This document shows, piece by piece, positions 46,831-59,200 of a stretch of 64,000 nt of DNA. The stretch's first letter is position 1, and each line of letters opens with the position of its first letter. Origin of the DNA: Parus major (Eukaryota > Chordata > Aves > Passeriformes > Paridae); assembly GCF_001522545.3 (NCBI RefSeq), contig NC_031768.1, positions 84,440,457-84,504,456 on the forward strand, given 5' to 3'. The notes beneath the pieces were generated by a model. That model searched no databases. It saw nothing but the letters and a program-made list of their open reading frames with translations, and was not told the origin of the DNA. Position numbers and translations under genes: made by a program.

Positions 46831-48171
46831 TGTATGTACCAGAACAGAGATGTTGCAGCTCACTCTCATATGCATATTTATACAATTTTCAAAAAAACAC
46901 ATATTTATGCCCCACAAAGTCACTGCCAATTATTCTTCTTTAGTAAACCAACTAAACATTTATAAGCACTCGTATGATAATTCTTATTATTCATATTGTG
47001 GTTGCTCATCCAAGGTCCAGGCACAGGCTAATTCTTTCATAAATAAACAGGGAAACAATGGTCCCTGCCTGAAAGAGCTTACAGGCTTGGAAATATCCCT
47101 TTTACATCAAATAAAAACTGTGGGCAGAGGAACCAGACCAGCATGTGCATCACACTGAAGGACCAGCCATGACTGATGTAGCAGTAGGAGAGTTGTGGAC
47201 ATGAGCTGGCAACCATTCCTTTTGCTAAAGTGGTAAGGATTTCTGTCGTGGCATTGAAGGTTTGGCCTCAATCTCTCAGATGAGCAAGGTAAACTTATCT
47301 AGTGCCCTTGAACCTGCCCTAGCGCAAAGATTGTGAGCAGAGAGGTGATAGTCCATCCATCATTCCAGTTCTGCAGCTGCAGAAGGAAAAGCTATCACCA
47401 CCAGCATCGAAGACATGGTGGATATGAACTCTGTCAGCTATATCCAAGATATTATCTGAAACACCTACATAAGCCAGCCCAAAGAATGGGATTTGCAGCA
47501 CTTAGAGGTTTGGAACATGCAGATCTTCCAGATCTCCCTGTTTTCTAGTAAGCATTAATCTTTTAAAATTTATTAGAAGTCACAAAACCTGTGATCCCAA
47601 GCAGAACTCAGTGGTGCATCCAGCACTACCAATTCTGCTGGTTTGGAAAAGGGAAAATTCAAACATTTCTATTTAAAGCAGAAGAGATAACTCAGACAGA
47701 GATTATCATTGAGGATCCCTGAGGATGCTTCAGAGAACCAAAAGCAAAATGTAAGATGAGTTCAATGACAGGTTTACCCAAATGCACACAGCATTCAAGA
47801 GTCTTGGCCCAGGTTTGATGGAGGCTTTCATAAGGACAGGCTTCAAGGGAAGTGAATCAGTCTAAGTTCTAACTGTTTTTCCCTCTGTGCATCAAGCTCC
47901 TGCCTAGATCAATTCTGTCTTCTGAGAGGATAAAGATTCAGCAAAATCCCTGGAGTATTCAAAAGCAACAAAGCTGGTATCCATGAGCACAATGCAGATT
48001 TTGTGCAAATTATTTCCTTATATACTGTGCTGTCAATTTTCAACATTAATATCTCCCCCAGGGAGATTTTTAGGAAGTGCTGTATTTGTCTGAGATTTTT
48101 TCTTTGGTTGCTGGTACAGAGAAGCAGTTTGAAACAAAAGAGAGTGAGGCAAGGTTGGTAGAAGGGATAAA

Positions 48172-48330
48172 ACATCTTTTATTAGACCAAGAGAAACTGG
48201 AAAAAAAAAAGGAAAAAATCTCCAAGCAAGCTGAAGGAGAATCTGACAGACATGGGAATGCCTTGTGTGCCCTAAAACATGGATAGTTTTATCCATCTCT
48301 ATCAGCTGAGCTAATAAAAGATATTGTCTC
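48172..48330. mobile_element. Possible ancient MITE with terminal inverted repeats
   Basis: Left end ATCTTTTATTAG (48174-48185) is mirrored exactly by CTAATAAAAGAT (48311-48322), about 125 bases apart. The ends recall, from memory, a short repeat common in reptile genomes whose termini read 'atcttttattagacca'. This suggests an old non-autonomous DNA transposon. The interior is diverged and A-rich. Confidence 0.5.
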
Positions 48331-48571
48331 TCATTGCAAACTTTAAGTTACATCTCTGGACAATCATGCCCATGGCAATTTTGCCACCATAATGAAACAA
48401 AGACATGTAAGTGATGAGTGGCCTGCGGACAGATTTGAAAGCAACAATGCACTTTGAATCACCTAGAATGAAATAAAGGAGACCCTGCAGGACTGTGGTT
48501 TGGTTCTGGAGAGGTTATTTAGGCTAGCTCTGATGCAATACTCTGCATTTAATAAATTAACACAGACAATC

Positions 48572-48900
48572 ATCATAGAATCACAGAATGGTTTGTACTG
48601 GGAAGGAACCTCAAAGATTACCTAGTTGTAAGCTCCCCTCCATCATGAGGAGGGACACCTTCCACTAGACCAGGTTGCTCAAAGCCCCATCAAACTAGAC
48701 CTTGAACACTTCCAGGAATGGGGCATCCACAGTTTTCTCAACCTGTGCCAGTGTTTCATCACTCTCACAGTAAAGAATTTCTTCCTTATATCTAATCTAA
48801 ATCTTTCCTCTTTTATATTTAAGCTGTTCCTCCTTAAGCTGTCACTATGTGCTCAGGCAAAAATTCACTCTCCTTTTTTATAAGCCCCCCTTTAAGCACT
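48572..48900 (-). mobile_element. CR1 LINE 3' fragment
   Basis: Reverse-complement CR1: 'catagaatcacagaatggtt', 'gacaccttccactagaccag', 'gttgctcaaagccccatcaa', 'aagaatttcttccttatatc'. The right edge is approximate. Confidence 0.87.
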
Positions 48901-49758
48901 TTCAAGTTCACCTTCACTGCATCCTTGTGTTTTGATTTTGTGATAGTCTTACAACCACTAAACCTGTGGTGCTGTCCACATTCTATATTTGGTGGATACA
49001 GGATATTAGAAAACAATGTCATGCAAAGATAATAATCAAATATTTATGGCCAGTTGAAAAGAAGAGTTCATGCTCAAGCAGAGATTCGGGTTTGGTTTTA
49101 TTTACCTTGCACAAGTTATCCAGTGCCCAGAGATTGTATGGGTGAGGAAGAAAATGCCACCACCACGGACAGGTTGTAGACGTCCTGCAGATCTATCATC
49201 AGTGTGAGTGACAAATAGGAGCAATGAAATTGTTTGGGACAAACTGTGCTTTAAAGCAACAGTGTACAGAGGCCAAAAAGCTGTGAAAATATTTGCTGGT
49301 TTTGATACAAGTAGTTGTCAAGGCAGAGGTGGGCACACAGGCACACCTCACCTCACGGGGCTCTTCAGAGGGGCCCTGGGCACTGGGCCTCCCTTGAAGG
49401 GATTACTGAGCCCTTAGTCACCACTCAGCCAGCCAGGCACGAGGTGTGTGCTGGCAGCCAGCCCGAGTCCACCCTGCACCTTGCTGCTTGCCAGAAAACT
49501 AATGAGCAAATACTTCCGCTTTCAGGCTGTGCCCTCCCCTCTCCCTACACCTGCAACTAGAACCAGGACTCTGCCTGGGACAAACTGGAGCCTCTGCACC
49601 AGCAGCTGGGCTGGGAGCAGGGAAAAGCTGACCCAACAAAGACAAATCAAGTGAGAGAGGACTGGAACACAGCTGGGAGCCATCCTGCGTGTGCAGTAGG
49701 ACACTAGCACTGAGCAGCAGGTTTTCCCAAACAGCTGAGTCCTCAGCTCCTGGGGAAG

Positions 49759-52700
49759 ATGAGTATTTCGTCAGAGCACAAGCCCCTTGGGAAGCAGGTC
49801 ACCAGCAGCCTGCATACGGTGAGTAAGATATGTTCTCAAGGGAACATTTCCCTTATGTGGGATCAGAGCACCCCTGTTGGGCTACATTTGAGTGGGGGTT
49901 TTTTTCACCCCATATGCTAATCTGAAGACACCAAGCCTCGCCAAATATATCCCAAAGAAGAAGATTCTAGTTAAAAAGCTGTGTCTGACTCTGGCCTGTT
50001 TGCACCTGCTGTGTTTCAGGAGGGCCAGATCTCTCACATGTAAGATCTGACAACAGCAAATAACCAGAGTGGTTCTTTTCCTTTGGCAAGAAATGGAATT
50101 CAGTTAATACGAACTTTAATTGGTCAGATCCCTAAATAAAAGCCTGTCGTCGGTTTTGGGGGTTTTCAACAAGTCTTATGAGTCTCTAATGATACCAAAA
50201 CTGCCCTGTGTCATTGACATCAGGTGGGAACAGTAGTTTTTCTAGCTATAAGGAAAATTAATGGCAGTATCAGACAAGCAGCATGTTACAAGGCAGAAAT
50301 CAGTGATGAGATTATTTCTTTTTACTTTCCTCTGCTCTCAGTCTATTGCTAATCAATTTGTCCTCTTGGCTAAAGCTGAACAATCTCTTCTCCAGACCTC
50401 TCTGTATTAAGAAAACCCAACCTTCCTACACTGCACTTTTCACATGTTAGTTGCAAAATGCTTCCCTATGGAAGTAACCGGTTTACAGATTAGTAAACTG
50501 GGGCACAAATAGATGGAACTTTCCTGCGTGTCACTTTACTGGCAAATTACAGGACTGGGAATCAGCTGGTGCCAGTACTTCCAGTCCACTGGGAACCACT
50601 TTGATGCCAGGCTAAAATCATTAATCAAGATGCAAGAACATGAAGTTAGTTGGGCTACTGTATTAAGGAATAACATGTTATCCATTTGTACTAATGACAA
50701 ACAGCATGAAACATATGACCTGCCATCTGAAAAAGGAGCAAAGGCTCAAAAGCCCGAGACTCTCTTCTCAGATGATCCCTGGTGGGGAGTGCTGTTGGTA
50801 TCTCTTGGACTAAAGGCAAATCTCCCAGGGAGAGAGAGCTGACTACAGAGACAGCTTTGGGCTGTGTTTTTCATTGGGTGGCAATCACAAGATAGTCTCA
50901 GACAGAATAGTGCTTCTTGAGTCTTCTTAACCCAACTGAAAATAATTTATTACCCTTGAGATGAAACTACCCACACTAGTGCAAACCAATATTCCATCAG
51001 GGTTCTTGGCTTGAATCTTCTGTTGCTTCTCTGGCTTGCTTAGGGTGTGAGAAATTTCTGCTAAATCTGATAGTTTGCTCCTGCTTAAAGGGAAGGTCTC
51101 TCCCTGCACCAGGCTGTCTGTTCCTAGTCTCATCCTTTTGTCAGCTCTGTGCTTGTTAAATCCTCTGTCAGCAAATCCAGCTCACTAAGATGAAAGAGAA
51201 GCAGAGCTGGCATGAGGTGAGCAAGAGATCACAAAGGTAGGTACAAGAACAGGACAGGGAGCGGGCACGGGAGCCCCCCCTTCTCTTGGTGTGCGCTGCA
51301 ACATCAGCTCACGTCATCCCATGGGTCTGTACCCATGTGATCCAGCTAAGCACTTAAGTACACACTTCACCTGAGACATGTGACCAGCAGCATTGAGGCA
51401 GCTCCTTTCTGGATCAGATCCAATAAAGTGCAGGTGAGCTCCTGGAAAATAGGGTTGGTATTGATTCACATCTTCCCAATGGCAGGCGTGGCCCTGGTCT
51501 AGCTTGTGACTTGCATTACAATAGTGCTGGCAGGAGGGAAAAGAACTGTCTTCTTTCTTCCCTTTTCTGTTTATCTGCTGAGTACTACATAAAATGACCA
51601 AGTGCAAAGGGAAGCTAGTAAAATTTTTCAGAATTAAACATACAGGAAGGTCAATTTAAAATGTCCAGCTTTCCAGATATTCAGGCCTCCTCCAATTCAG
51701 ATAATGGTGTTAATACAGAGGGTTAAAAAAATGCAAATAAGCCCACAATCTTTACATTTTCCCCTCTTAAGTCCATGTCAGTTGCATGAAATATTTCCTT
51801 TACTTCCTAACTAAAGCCATCATATATTTCTAGGTGCTTTGCTAAACAGCTTCTGTCCTGCACTTCTGACATGATGGATTTTTGTGTCTTACTTCAGTGT
51901 TTGTAGCTGACCCCCCAGATGAGTGGAAGCCAATTCTACCTATTTATAAAGCTTAAAGAGCTTTAGTTTCTCATTTGAAGAGAAAAGAACAGTTCAGGTG
52001 ATGAAGATGGATTGGCAGAGCTTTGGGCTCTATCTTTGTCCCTCTGCACATGGGATGGGTGAGAGCTCATGTACTGCTCTTGCTGTAGGTGGCCCACAGG
52101 GACAATGCTTGTGAGCGACTTAGGAGATCAGTGTTGGATCCTGTAGTCACTCACTGCTTCCCTGTGAGTAGGGAAGGGTACTTCTTTTCCCTCTTTCCCA
52201 CTGGGAAAATGACACTTTTCTACATCCCAGAGATGAGGTGATAACTTAGCCATTTAGTAATGTCCAAGTCTCTGCTGCTGTGCTTACGAGAGCTGTATAA
52301 GCATCCTTCCTCTGCTTTTTGCAATAAATCAGGTGGAGGTTTCCATCTGATGCCCACAAAATGGGAGCTCATACTTCACGCCATCATTCCATACTCCATC
52401 CACAATCATCTGGCTTTTCCTTGACAATTCCATGTTGGTGACCTCAGACTGATAATGCACATGGCTTTTTGTCAATTTTTTTTTTTTTTTTTTTTTAAGT
52501 TGTCACCAATTGTGGAGTTAAATGTTGGTGGGGAGATGTACACAACAATGCTGAGCACCTTGAAGAAACACCCTGGCTCCAAGCTGGCAGAGATGTTCAC
52601 TGGCCAGCCCAAACTCAGGACTGACTCTGAAGGGAGGTTCTTCATTGACAGGCCAGGCACCTACTTCAAATACATCTTGGAGTACCTGCGCAGTAATCAA

Positions 52701-53171
52701 GTACCCACCCAGTGCATCCAAGATGTCTACAAGGAGGCATTGTTCTATGACATAGAGCCTTTGATCAAGCAGCTTGAGGACTCCCCACAGATCTTTGGGG
52801 AGCTCGTGGCGAGGAGGCAGTTTCTGGCTCGTGTGCCCAACTACAGCGAGAACATCGAGCTGATGATCCGCATCGCGAGGGCAGAAGCGGTTGCATCCCG
52901 ACAGTCCGGCGTCATCGTATGTGTGGTCAGAACTGAGGAGGATGCAGCCAGGTGTCAGGATGCCTTGAACAGTTTGGACATGGATAAAAAATCCGTGGTG
53001 AAGTTTGGCCCCTGGAAGGCTGTGCCAAGTATTTCTGATCTGCTGGACTGCATTCAAATGGATGTAGAAGCCAAAGGGTATAAAATATCTTTTCAGCCCC
53101 ATGTTGCTGAAAAAGGTTTTCGTTTCAAATCGCACGACTTCTTCTACAAGTTCCTGTTCACCTGGTGGTAG
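49759..53171 (+). CDS. KCTD14: KCTD14, BTB/POZ (T1) domain protein
   Basis: The main exon, 52500-53171, encodes 223 residues with the T1/BTB domain (IVELNVGGEMYTTML at its start, FFIDRPGTYFKYILEYLR) and a conserved C-terminal module (SENIELMIRIARAEA, SVVKFGPWKAV, final FTWW). This is as in mammalian KCTD14. The main exon starts after a long T run ending in AAG, in phase 0, with no suitable ATG. The ATG at 52455 lies before the acceptor and would encode a run of Phe from the polypyrimidine tract, so it is rejected. I predict exon 1 coding sequence at 49759-49818 (20 codons, starting MSISSEHKPLGK). It ends in a strong donor (ACG then GTGAGTAAG) in the matching phase, for 243 residues in total (human 255). 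KCTD14 function is poorly known. Family members tetramerise, and some bind Cullin-3. The main exon is certain and exon 1 is probable. Confidence 0.9.
49830..52476 (+). other. Predicted KCTD14 intron 1
   Basis: About 2.7 kb without recognisable coding exons or clear young repeats. The 109-codon frame at 50513-50842 has no family resemblance. An alternative donor (GGCATGAG then GTGAGCAAG) near 51219 would be out of phase with the main exon. Confidence 0.45.
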
Positions 53172-54529
53172 CAAAGTGCCACCATTGACAGGGAACATTA
53201 GAAAGCAATTACTGGAACAAATTAACCTGGACTGTGGAGACTAAACTGTGGGTTACCAGAGGGACAGGAAGAAACTACACAGGCCAAGGAAAGGATCTCC
53301 TTTGGCTATCTGCCATATCAAAGAGCACTTAACAGCCACTTTACTTGGGCTTTAGGGGATTTAAAAGGCTCCAGAAAAAGGAGGAATTTTACTCCTCAGT
53401 GTTGCTTACTATTCATTCAGTTCAAAGAGATGGATCTGTGGATTGAGCCAACTTCACTCAACCTAAGGGAAATGAATAATCCCAAATATGTTTCATGGAC
53501 ATGTCGATTTGCTCTCTTAGTGTAAATGGGAACAGGCCACATACATGCAAATCCTGACTGAAACAGTGACATTACCACATACTCAAATTAAATTTAGTTT
53601 CTTGATGGGAAGACAAAAGCTATTCTTCTCCCTCCTTTCTACACTAGAATCTGGGTTAAAAAAGAAGGATTCAGTGTCCTATGATCTCCTCTTATTCCTC
53701 CAGTAGACAGCCTACTCTCTAGTCAATGTATTTATTACCATTATTTATTATTTGTTCTGAAGACAGAGAACCTCAGCTACTGTCCAGGATCAACAAAAGG
53801 CCAAAATACCATTACAGATGTGAGGAGTTTATAATCTAAGGACACACACTACTCTTTCAGACCACATGATCTTAATCTCTTTCTTATGACACTTGGTATT
53901 ATGATGTTGCTATTTCTAACTGCATAAGCTCCTAGAAGAATTGGGAAAACCTGCCATGATTTGGTGGGAAGGAAGTGGTACTAAAGAAACAGCCTGCAAA
54001 TTCTCTTTTACAGAACACAAGTTGCATTCTACAATGTGTTTTAAAAAAATCTTAGAATATGAAAGTTTATTTTTATACTGGAGATGGCTTGGGTTTAATC
54101 ACTCTGAGAATCATAATGGCTGATTTGATAAAGATCATATTTCCTTTACTTCTCAGAAGATGGATTTCTTCCAGTCAAGGACAATAACCATAGAACCATA
54201 GAATGGTCCTTGGGATTTCAAATAAATAACTTTTAAAGTTTTTTTTGAATGATGCAGAAGTGCTTTATTTACTGCCATTTTCCCCTCTAGATCCCCAAAT
54301 TCTAAAAACCTGAAGTTTTGTCTTTAGGGTAACAGATTTGAATCACTCCTAATGAAGCTGTGTTTCAGATGTTTCAGCATGGACCTTTGCCAGTGACAGT
54401 CGTCACTCCAACAACTGCAGGGCAGTTCTGCTGTGGGTGTGAAGGGACTCTGAGATGTCCCACATGCATAACCTTGGTAAGAATGGACACAATCAGTGTC
54501 TGAAAGGAAAAAAAGGTTTAGGAAATAGG

Positions 54530-54750
54530 CTCTTTTGATCATAACCAAGTGGCTGGTGGTGCTCAGCCTGGAAGAAGAGAGATTGAGGAGGCCTCCCAAC
54601 AGACAAATGTTGCTTTAAAGAGATTTATTACACTTTGTACATACTAAGGCTGGGGAAGCTGGCTTAAGTCACAACAACAGAGATGAAAATTAGATATTAG
54701 GAGAAAACAACCTCAGTATAGAATAGTTAAAGCCTCACGTCAACCAACCT
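54530..54750 (+). mobile_element. CR1 LINE fragment
   Basis: Short CR1 sense text: 'gtgctcagcctggaagaaga', 'gagattgaggaggcctccca', then 'ttagatattaggagaaaaca'. Internal parts are deleted. Confidence 0.6.
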
Positions 54751-54769
54751 GCTAAGTCTATAGGACTGC

Positions 54770-55260
54770 TGCCATGAGAAAGTTTGACACACACTTTAAT
54801 CCTGTGTTCAGTTTGGGGCCCCTCACTCCAAGAGGGACATTGAGGTGCTGGAGTGTGTCCAGAGAAGGGCAGTGGAGCTGGGGAAGGGTCTGGAGCACGA
54901 GTCTGATGAGAAGTGGCTGAGGGAGCTGGGGGTGTTTAGCCTGGAGAAAAGGAGGCTCAGGGAGGACCTTATTGCCTGGAAGGAGATTGTAGCCAGGTGA
55001 GTGACAGGACAAGAGAAACTGCCTCAAGTTGTGCCAGGAAAATAATCAGGAAAAATTTATTCACTGAAAGGGTGGTCAGACATTGGAGCAGGCTGTCCAA
55101 GGAATTGGTCAAGTCACCATCCCTGGAAGTTCTCAAAAAATGTGTGGATGTGGCACTCGGGGATGGAGTTTAGTGGTGGGCTTGGCAGTGCTGGGTTAAT
55201 GGTTGAACTCAATGATCCTAGAAATTTTTTCTGACTTTAGTGATTGTATAATTCTGATGG
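54770..55260 (+). mobile_element. CR1 LINE 3' fragment
   Basis: About 490 bases of CR1 sense sequence: 'tgttcagtttggggcccctc', 'gtgtccagagaagggcagtg', 'gagctgggggtgtttagcct', 'gcagtgctgggttaatggtt', ending 'gattgtataattctgatgg'. The 'gctgggttaatggttgaact' phrase marks a different CR1 subfamily from the short - strand pieces. Confidence 0.87.
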
Positions 55261-55784
55261 AAATAAATTTTCTAATTATTTTTAATTAACTGAGTTAATG
55301 AATCATAAGCAGTATATTATTCATTAGCACTGTACTAGTTTTAAGTCACTTTTAGCCAGCATGCAGACAAGTTTCTTTACACAAACTGTTATTGTTAGAT
55401 TGGGAAAATCACTGAAACTTTCAGTTTTGCTAAACTAACCCTGATATGCTTTGATGAACAAAACCTTTGAGAGAGAGAGATGTATTTCTGGGCACAAAAT
55501 TTGCAGAATTTATAGACTACAAGGGCATTTTGCAGAAACCAGAAGATAACAAGAGACTGTCAAAGACTCTGTATTGTGTGTGCTGCAAAACTCCCTACCT
55601 GGAAAAAAGATAACAAAAAGACTGAGAAATGTGGACTGATTAACATGAAAGCAAGAATAAATAAACAGTAGGTGACAGAATACCAATTAATGAAGATAAT
55701 TACATCATTTTTAATGAACATTCATTTCTTTGTTTGCTAAAAAAGTAGAAATAAGTAGGAAAGGCGGCTTAAAATCGAATGCTA

Positions 55785-56260
55785 GTGAAACCTTTGTGGG
55801 GAAGCAGGGCGGGACAGAGGCCCTGCGGCTCGGTGGCCGGGTGTGTCTGGCTGCGGAGCGGACCGAGCCGCGGCCGCCATCTTGGGCCCGCGTCCCCATG
55901 GCAACGGGAGGCCGCCGGACCATCGAGTGGGGCCTCCGGGCGGAAAGAGAGGCCGCGCCTCTGGCCCCTCCCTGCGGCAACTCTATGGCTCCTCTTCCGG
56001 GTCGCGGTGCGGCGTCATGGCGGCGCACCTGAAGAAGCGGGTTTATGAAGAGTTCACCAAAGTGGTCCAGGTAACACGTCCCCCCCGGGCCAGGATGGAC
56101 GGCTCTGGGCTCTTCCGTGAGACGGGAGGCGGAGCTGTGGGGAAACACGCCAGCCGAGCCTGGGAGAGCCGCCCGCCCGCCGGGCGTCGGGGCTGGGGCG
56201 GTCCCTGCGGGGTTGGGGAAGAGCGGGACGGGTCGTTCCCGAGTTTAGGAAGGATGGAGC
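55785..56260. promoter_or_regulatory. CpG island promoter of INTS4 with YY1 and X-box-like sites
   Basis: A CpG-dense block covers the INTS4 start. It has a YY1-type GCCGCCATCTTGG at about 55873-55885. Seven bases on is an RFX X-box-like GTCCCCATGGCAAC at 55892-55905. Nearer the ATG is an ETS-type CTTCCGG. There is no TATA box. Confidence 0.7.
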
Positions 56261-59200
56261 TGCCGGAGGGGAGAGGTCTGAGGGAAGATGTTCCCCTCAG
56301 GGTGGCGCGGGAGAGAGGTTTTGGAGTCTCCCTCACTAGAGATACTCAAGAACCGTCCGGACGCAGTCCTGTGCAGTGTGCTCTGAGATGACCCTACTTG
56401 AGAGGGAGGCTGGACGAGATGACACACTGTGGCCCCTTCCAACCAGACCCATTGTGTTGATTTATTAACCTGAGTAGGGCCAGGACTGCTGCGAGGAAGA
56501 TGCAGCATCCCTCAGCCCGGGACTGGGAAAAGAACTATAGTGAGTTTTTGGGCTGCTCCAGGCCGGTGGGAGTGAGAGAAGTCGTGTTTGCCCAGGATTA
56601 GTTTTTCGGTGTTGGAAGCAGCAGGATTTGACCCAGCCTAGTGAGGGGAGAGGCCATGTTTCAGGGGGGGGAGGGACTACTTGGGCAGGACAGTAACAGC
56701 CACAGTGGTCTGAGGATGTGTTTCTTCCTGAAACAGATGAAGGAGAGGCTAGTGACTGCAGTGGGACGTGGGACCTTCCTTAGGCCTCCACATATTCAGT
56801 CTGGGAAGGAGTGGGTCTGGATAGGCTGTGTTTCTGAGCCGTGTCCCTTTGCCCACAGCAGCAGCATGAGGACCTGTCCTCTAAGAAGTTACGACTGACC
56901 AAGCCCAGCAAGTCGGCAGCGCTCCATGTGGACCTGTGCAAAGCCACCTCGCCTGCAGATGCCTTGCAGTACCTGCTCCAGTTTGCCAGGAAACCTGTGG
57001 AAGTGGAGAGCGTGGAAGGAGTTGTCAGGATCCTGCTGGAGCATTATTACAAGGTGGTGAAGCTGGGAGCCAAACATGCTTGCTCCTTCTTCTGCTGTTT
57101 GCTTGGTGTGGGATGTTGAACAGGGGCTCACAGGCTCCTGTGTTGCTGACTCAGTTGCCAACAGCCTGGGCTGAGAGTGAATAGCTGTAGCCCTTGACCC
57201 AGGTGATTTCTGACTGTGTTATTTGGCACCTTTGCTGGTGGCTTCAGGAGCCTTTGACAAGGCTATGGCAGTGTTATCTGTGCACATGGTCTGCATGGAG
57301 GTTAACTTGGCAAGGGACAAAAGATGTGTCAAGTTCTTCATGGAGCTTGGCTGTCCAGAGGTGTTTCAGCTTTATCTAACTCTTTCCTGAATGATGTGTG
57401 CTTACCTGGTTCTTAATTTTCTCTAGAAGTGGAGAAACATTTTAGCTATTGCTTATGAGGTAAAAAACAGCATTTTTAAAATCACAGAATCATGGAATGG
57501 TTTGGGTTGGAAGGGACATTACAGATAATCCACTTCTGACCCCACTGCTAAGGCAGGGACACTTTCTGCTAAACCAGGTTGCCCAGAGTTCCATCCAGCC
57601 TGGCCTTGAACACTTTGTGGGATGAGGCAGTTTCCCTGGGCAGCCTCCTCTGGGCCAGTACCTTACCACCCTCTCAGTAAAGAATTTTTCCCTAATATCA
57701 AATCTATGAAAAAAAACTGTCAGGGGTCAGTCTCTTCTACAGTTAGCAAGCAGTAGAACAAGGAAATGACCTCAAACTGATCCAAGGAGGTTTAGATTGG
57801 ATATTTGGAAAAATTTCCACACTGAAAAGATTATCAAGCACTGGAACAAGCTGCCCAAGGCAATGGTTGAGTCACCATCCCTGAAGGTATTGTGTAGATG
57901 TGGCATTTGGGCCATTGTTTAGTGGTAGACTTGTCACTGCTGGGTTAAGGGTTGGACTTGATGATTTTAGAGGTCTTTTCCAACATAAATGATTCTCTGA
58001 TTCCATGAAATAGAGTTCCTAGTCAAATAACACAGATTATTTTTGCTGGAAGTTTGTTTTGTAGCCTGTATTAGAAGAGAGACTCATGAACCTGCAGATG
58101 AGATCACAGGGGCAAGAGCAGAGCCTGGTACAGAATCCAGCTTTTAAAAATACTTCTTTCAAAACTACCGTAGCTGACTTTATTTTACTTACAGACAGAA
58201 TTTTTAAAGGAACTTGTTTCTTAGTACTCCATAACACTTGCACTTTTCCTGATCATTCAGAAATCTGGCCATGAAAGCTGTAACTGCAGTGGAAATTGTG
58301 ATGATTTATTTGTTTTAGTATTGTTGTTTTGTTTAGGATGGTCCTGTAGCCTCCTTCATCCCTATATGTCATCAGTCCCCATACAGTCCTAATGACAGTA
58401 TCTATCCATTGTTCAAACACAAACATAACTTCAGCCCTAAGATAAAAAATGCTTCTCAGTTGAATTGAGAAAATGACTGCTCCCTTGGGTGTCACATTTG
58501 TCACTTGGAGGTTGTGTGTGGCAACAGTGAAGTCTCTCTTAAACACTTGAAAGATGTAACAGTTGTAACTGTAAAATTTCTTGTTGAAAGATAGGATATT
58601 TGTTATTGTAATATTTCTGCACCTCTCTGTTTGGTGTTGCACAAATGCTTGGTAAGATCCAGGTATGACATCCAGATGACTTTTTGCCTTTCTGCTCTGC
58701 ATTGGATATCCTTGGCAATACAATGAAAGAGGGACCGTCCAGATATGACCAGGAGTCTTGTGTGCATGAGTCTGTAGAAGTCTCAAAATAAATCTTTAAA
58801 ATGCATGAACTTTTGAAATCAATTTTAAAGGAATATTAACTGATGAGGCTTACTTCTGTAATTATCACCTGTGACAGCATTTGCTGTTTCTTAAATGAGT
58901 AGATGTATGTAGGTAATATATGCTGTTCTCTTTTTTTTTCTTTAACCTTGCTGTGTTGGGGATTTTTTCTTGGTATTGTTTCCTTCCAGGAGAATGATGC
59001 CTCTGTAAGACTGAAGATTGCATCCTTGCTAGGGTTGTTGTCAAAGACTGCAGGATTTTCCCCAGACTGCATTATGGATGATGCCATTAACACCCTTCAA
59101 AATGAGAGTAAGTCTCACTTTTGATGTGGTGCTTGAGATCAAGGGGGAATCATGCTGTCCCAAAGCATTTGAGACAGTGGCAAGGCCTTACATCTCAGAT

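Larger units (their letters stand above)
44070..49440. other. THRSP 3' intron and intergenic DNA to KCTD14
   Basis: No coding exon is recognised. The THRSP 3' UTR exon should lie in the left part. A candidate is an acceptor near 46007 (GTGCTGCAG) with AATAAA at 46334-46339, but this is weak. The stretch holds two CR1 fragments and one small element with inverted ends. Open frames here (e.g. 44781-45236 -) have no family resemblance. Confidence 0.4.
53172..55780. other. KCTD14 3' UTR and intergenic DNA to INTS4
   Basis: The proximal part is presumably 3' UTR. No single polyadenylation signal could be chosen. The distal part is largely CR1-derived. No other gene is seen. Confidence 0.45.

Noticed and set aside
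47340..47550. Protein-like frame interrupted by a TGA at about 47457
   Set aside because: The flanking codons look coding-like by eye, but no family was recognised and no splice context fits. Not strong enough to call a pseudogene.
52455..52499. In-frame ATG before the KCTD14 BTB domain as the start codon
   Set aside because: It would translate the polypyrimidine tract as a run of Phe. The acceptor AAG at 52497-52499 shows this is intron.
52518..53198. 226-codon antisense frame over KCTD14
   Set aside because: It is the shadow of the KCTD14 exon on the other strand, whose sense product is clearly conserved.
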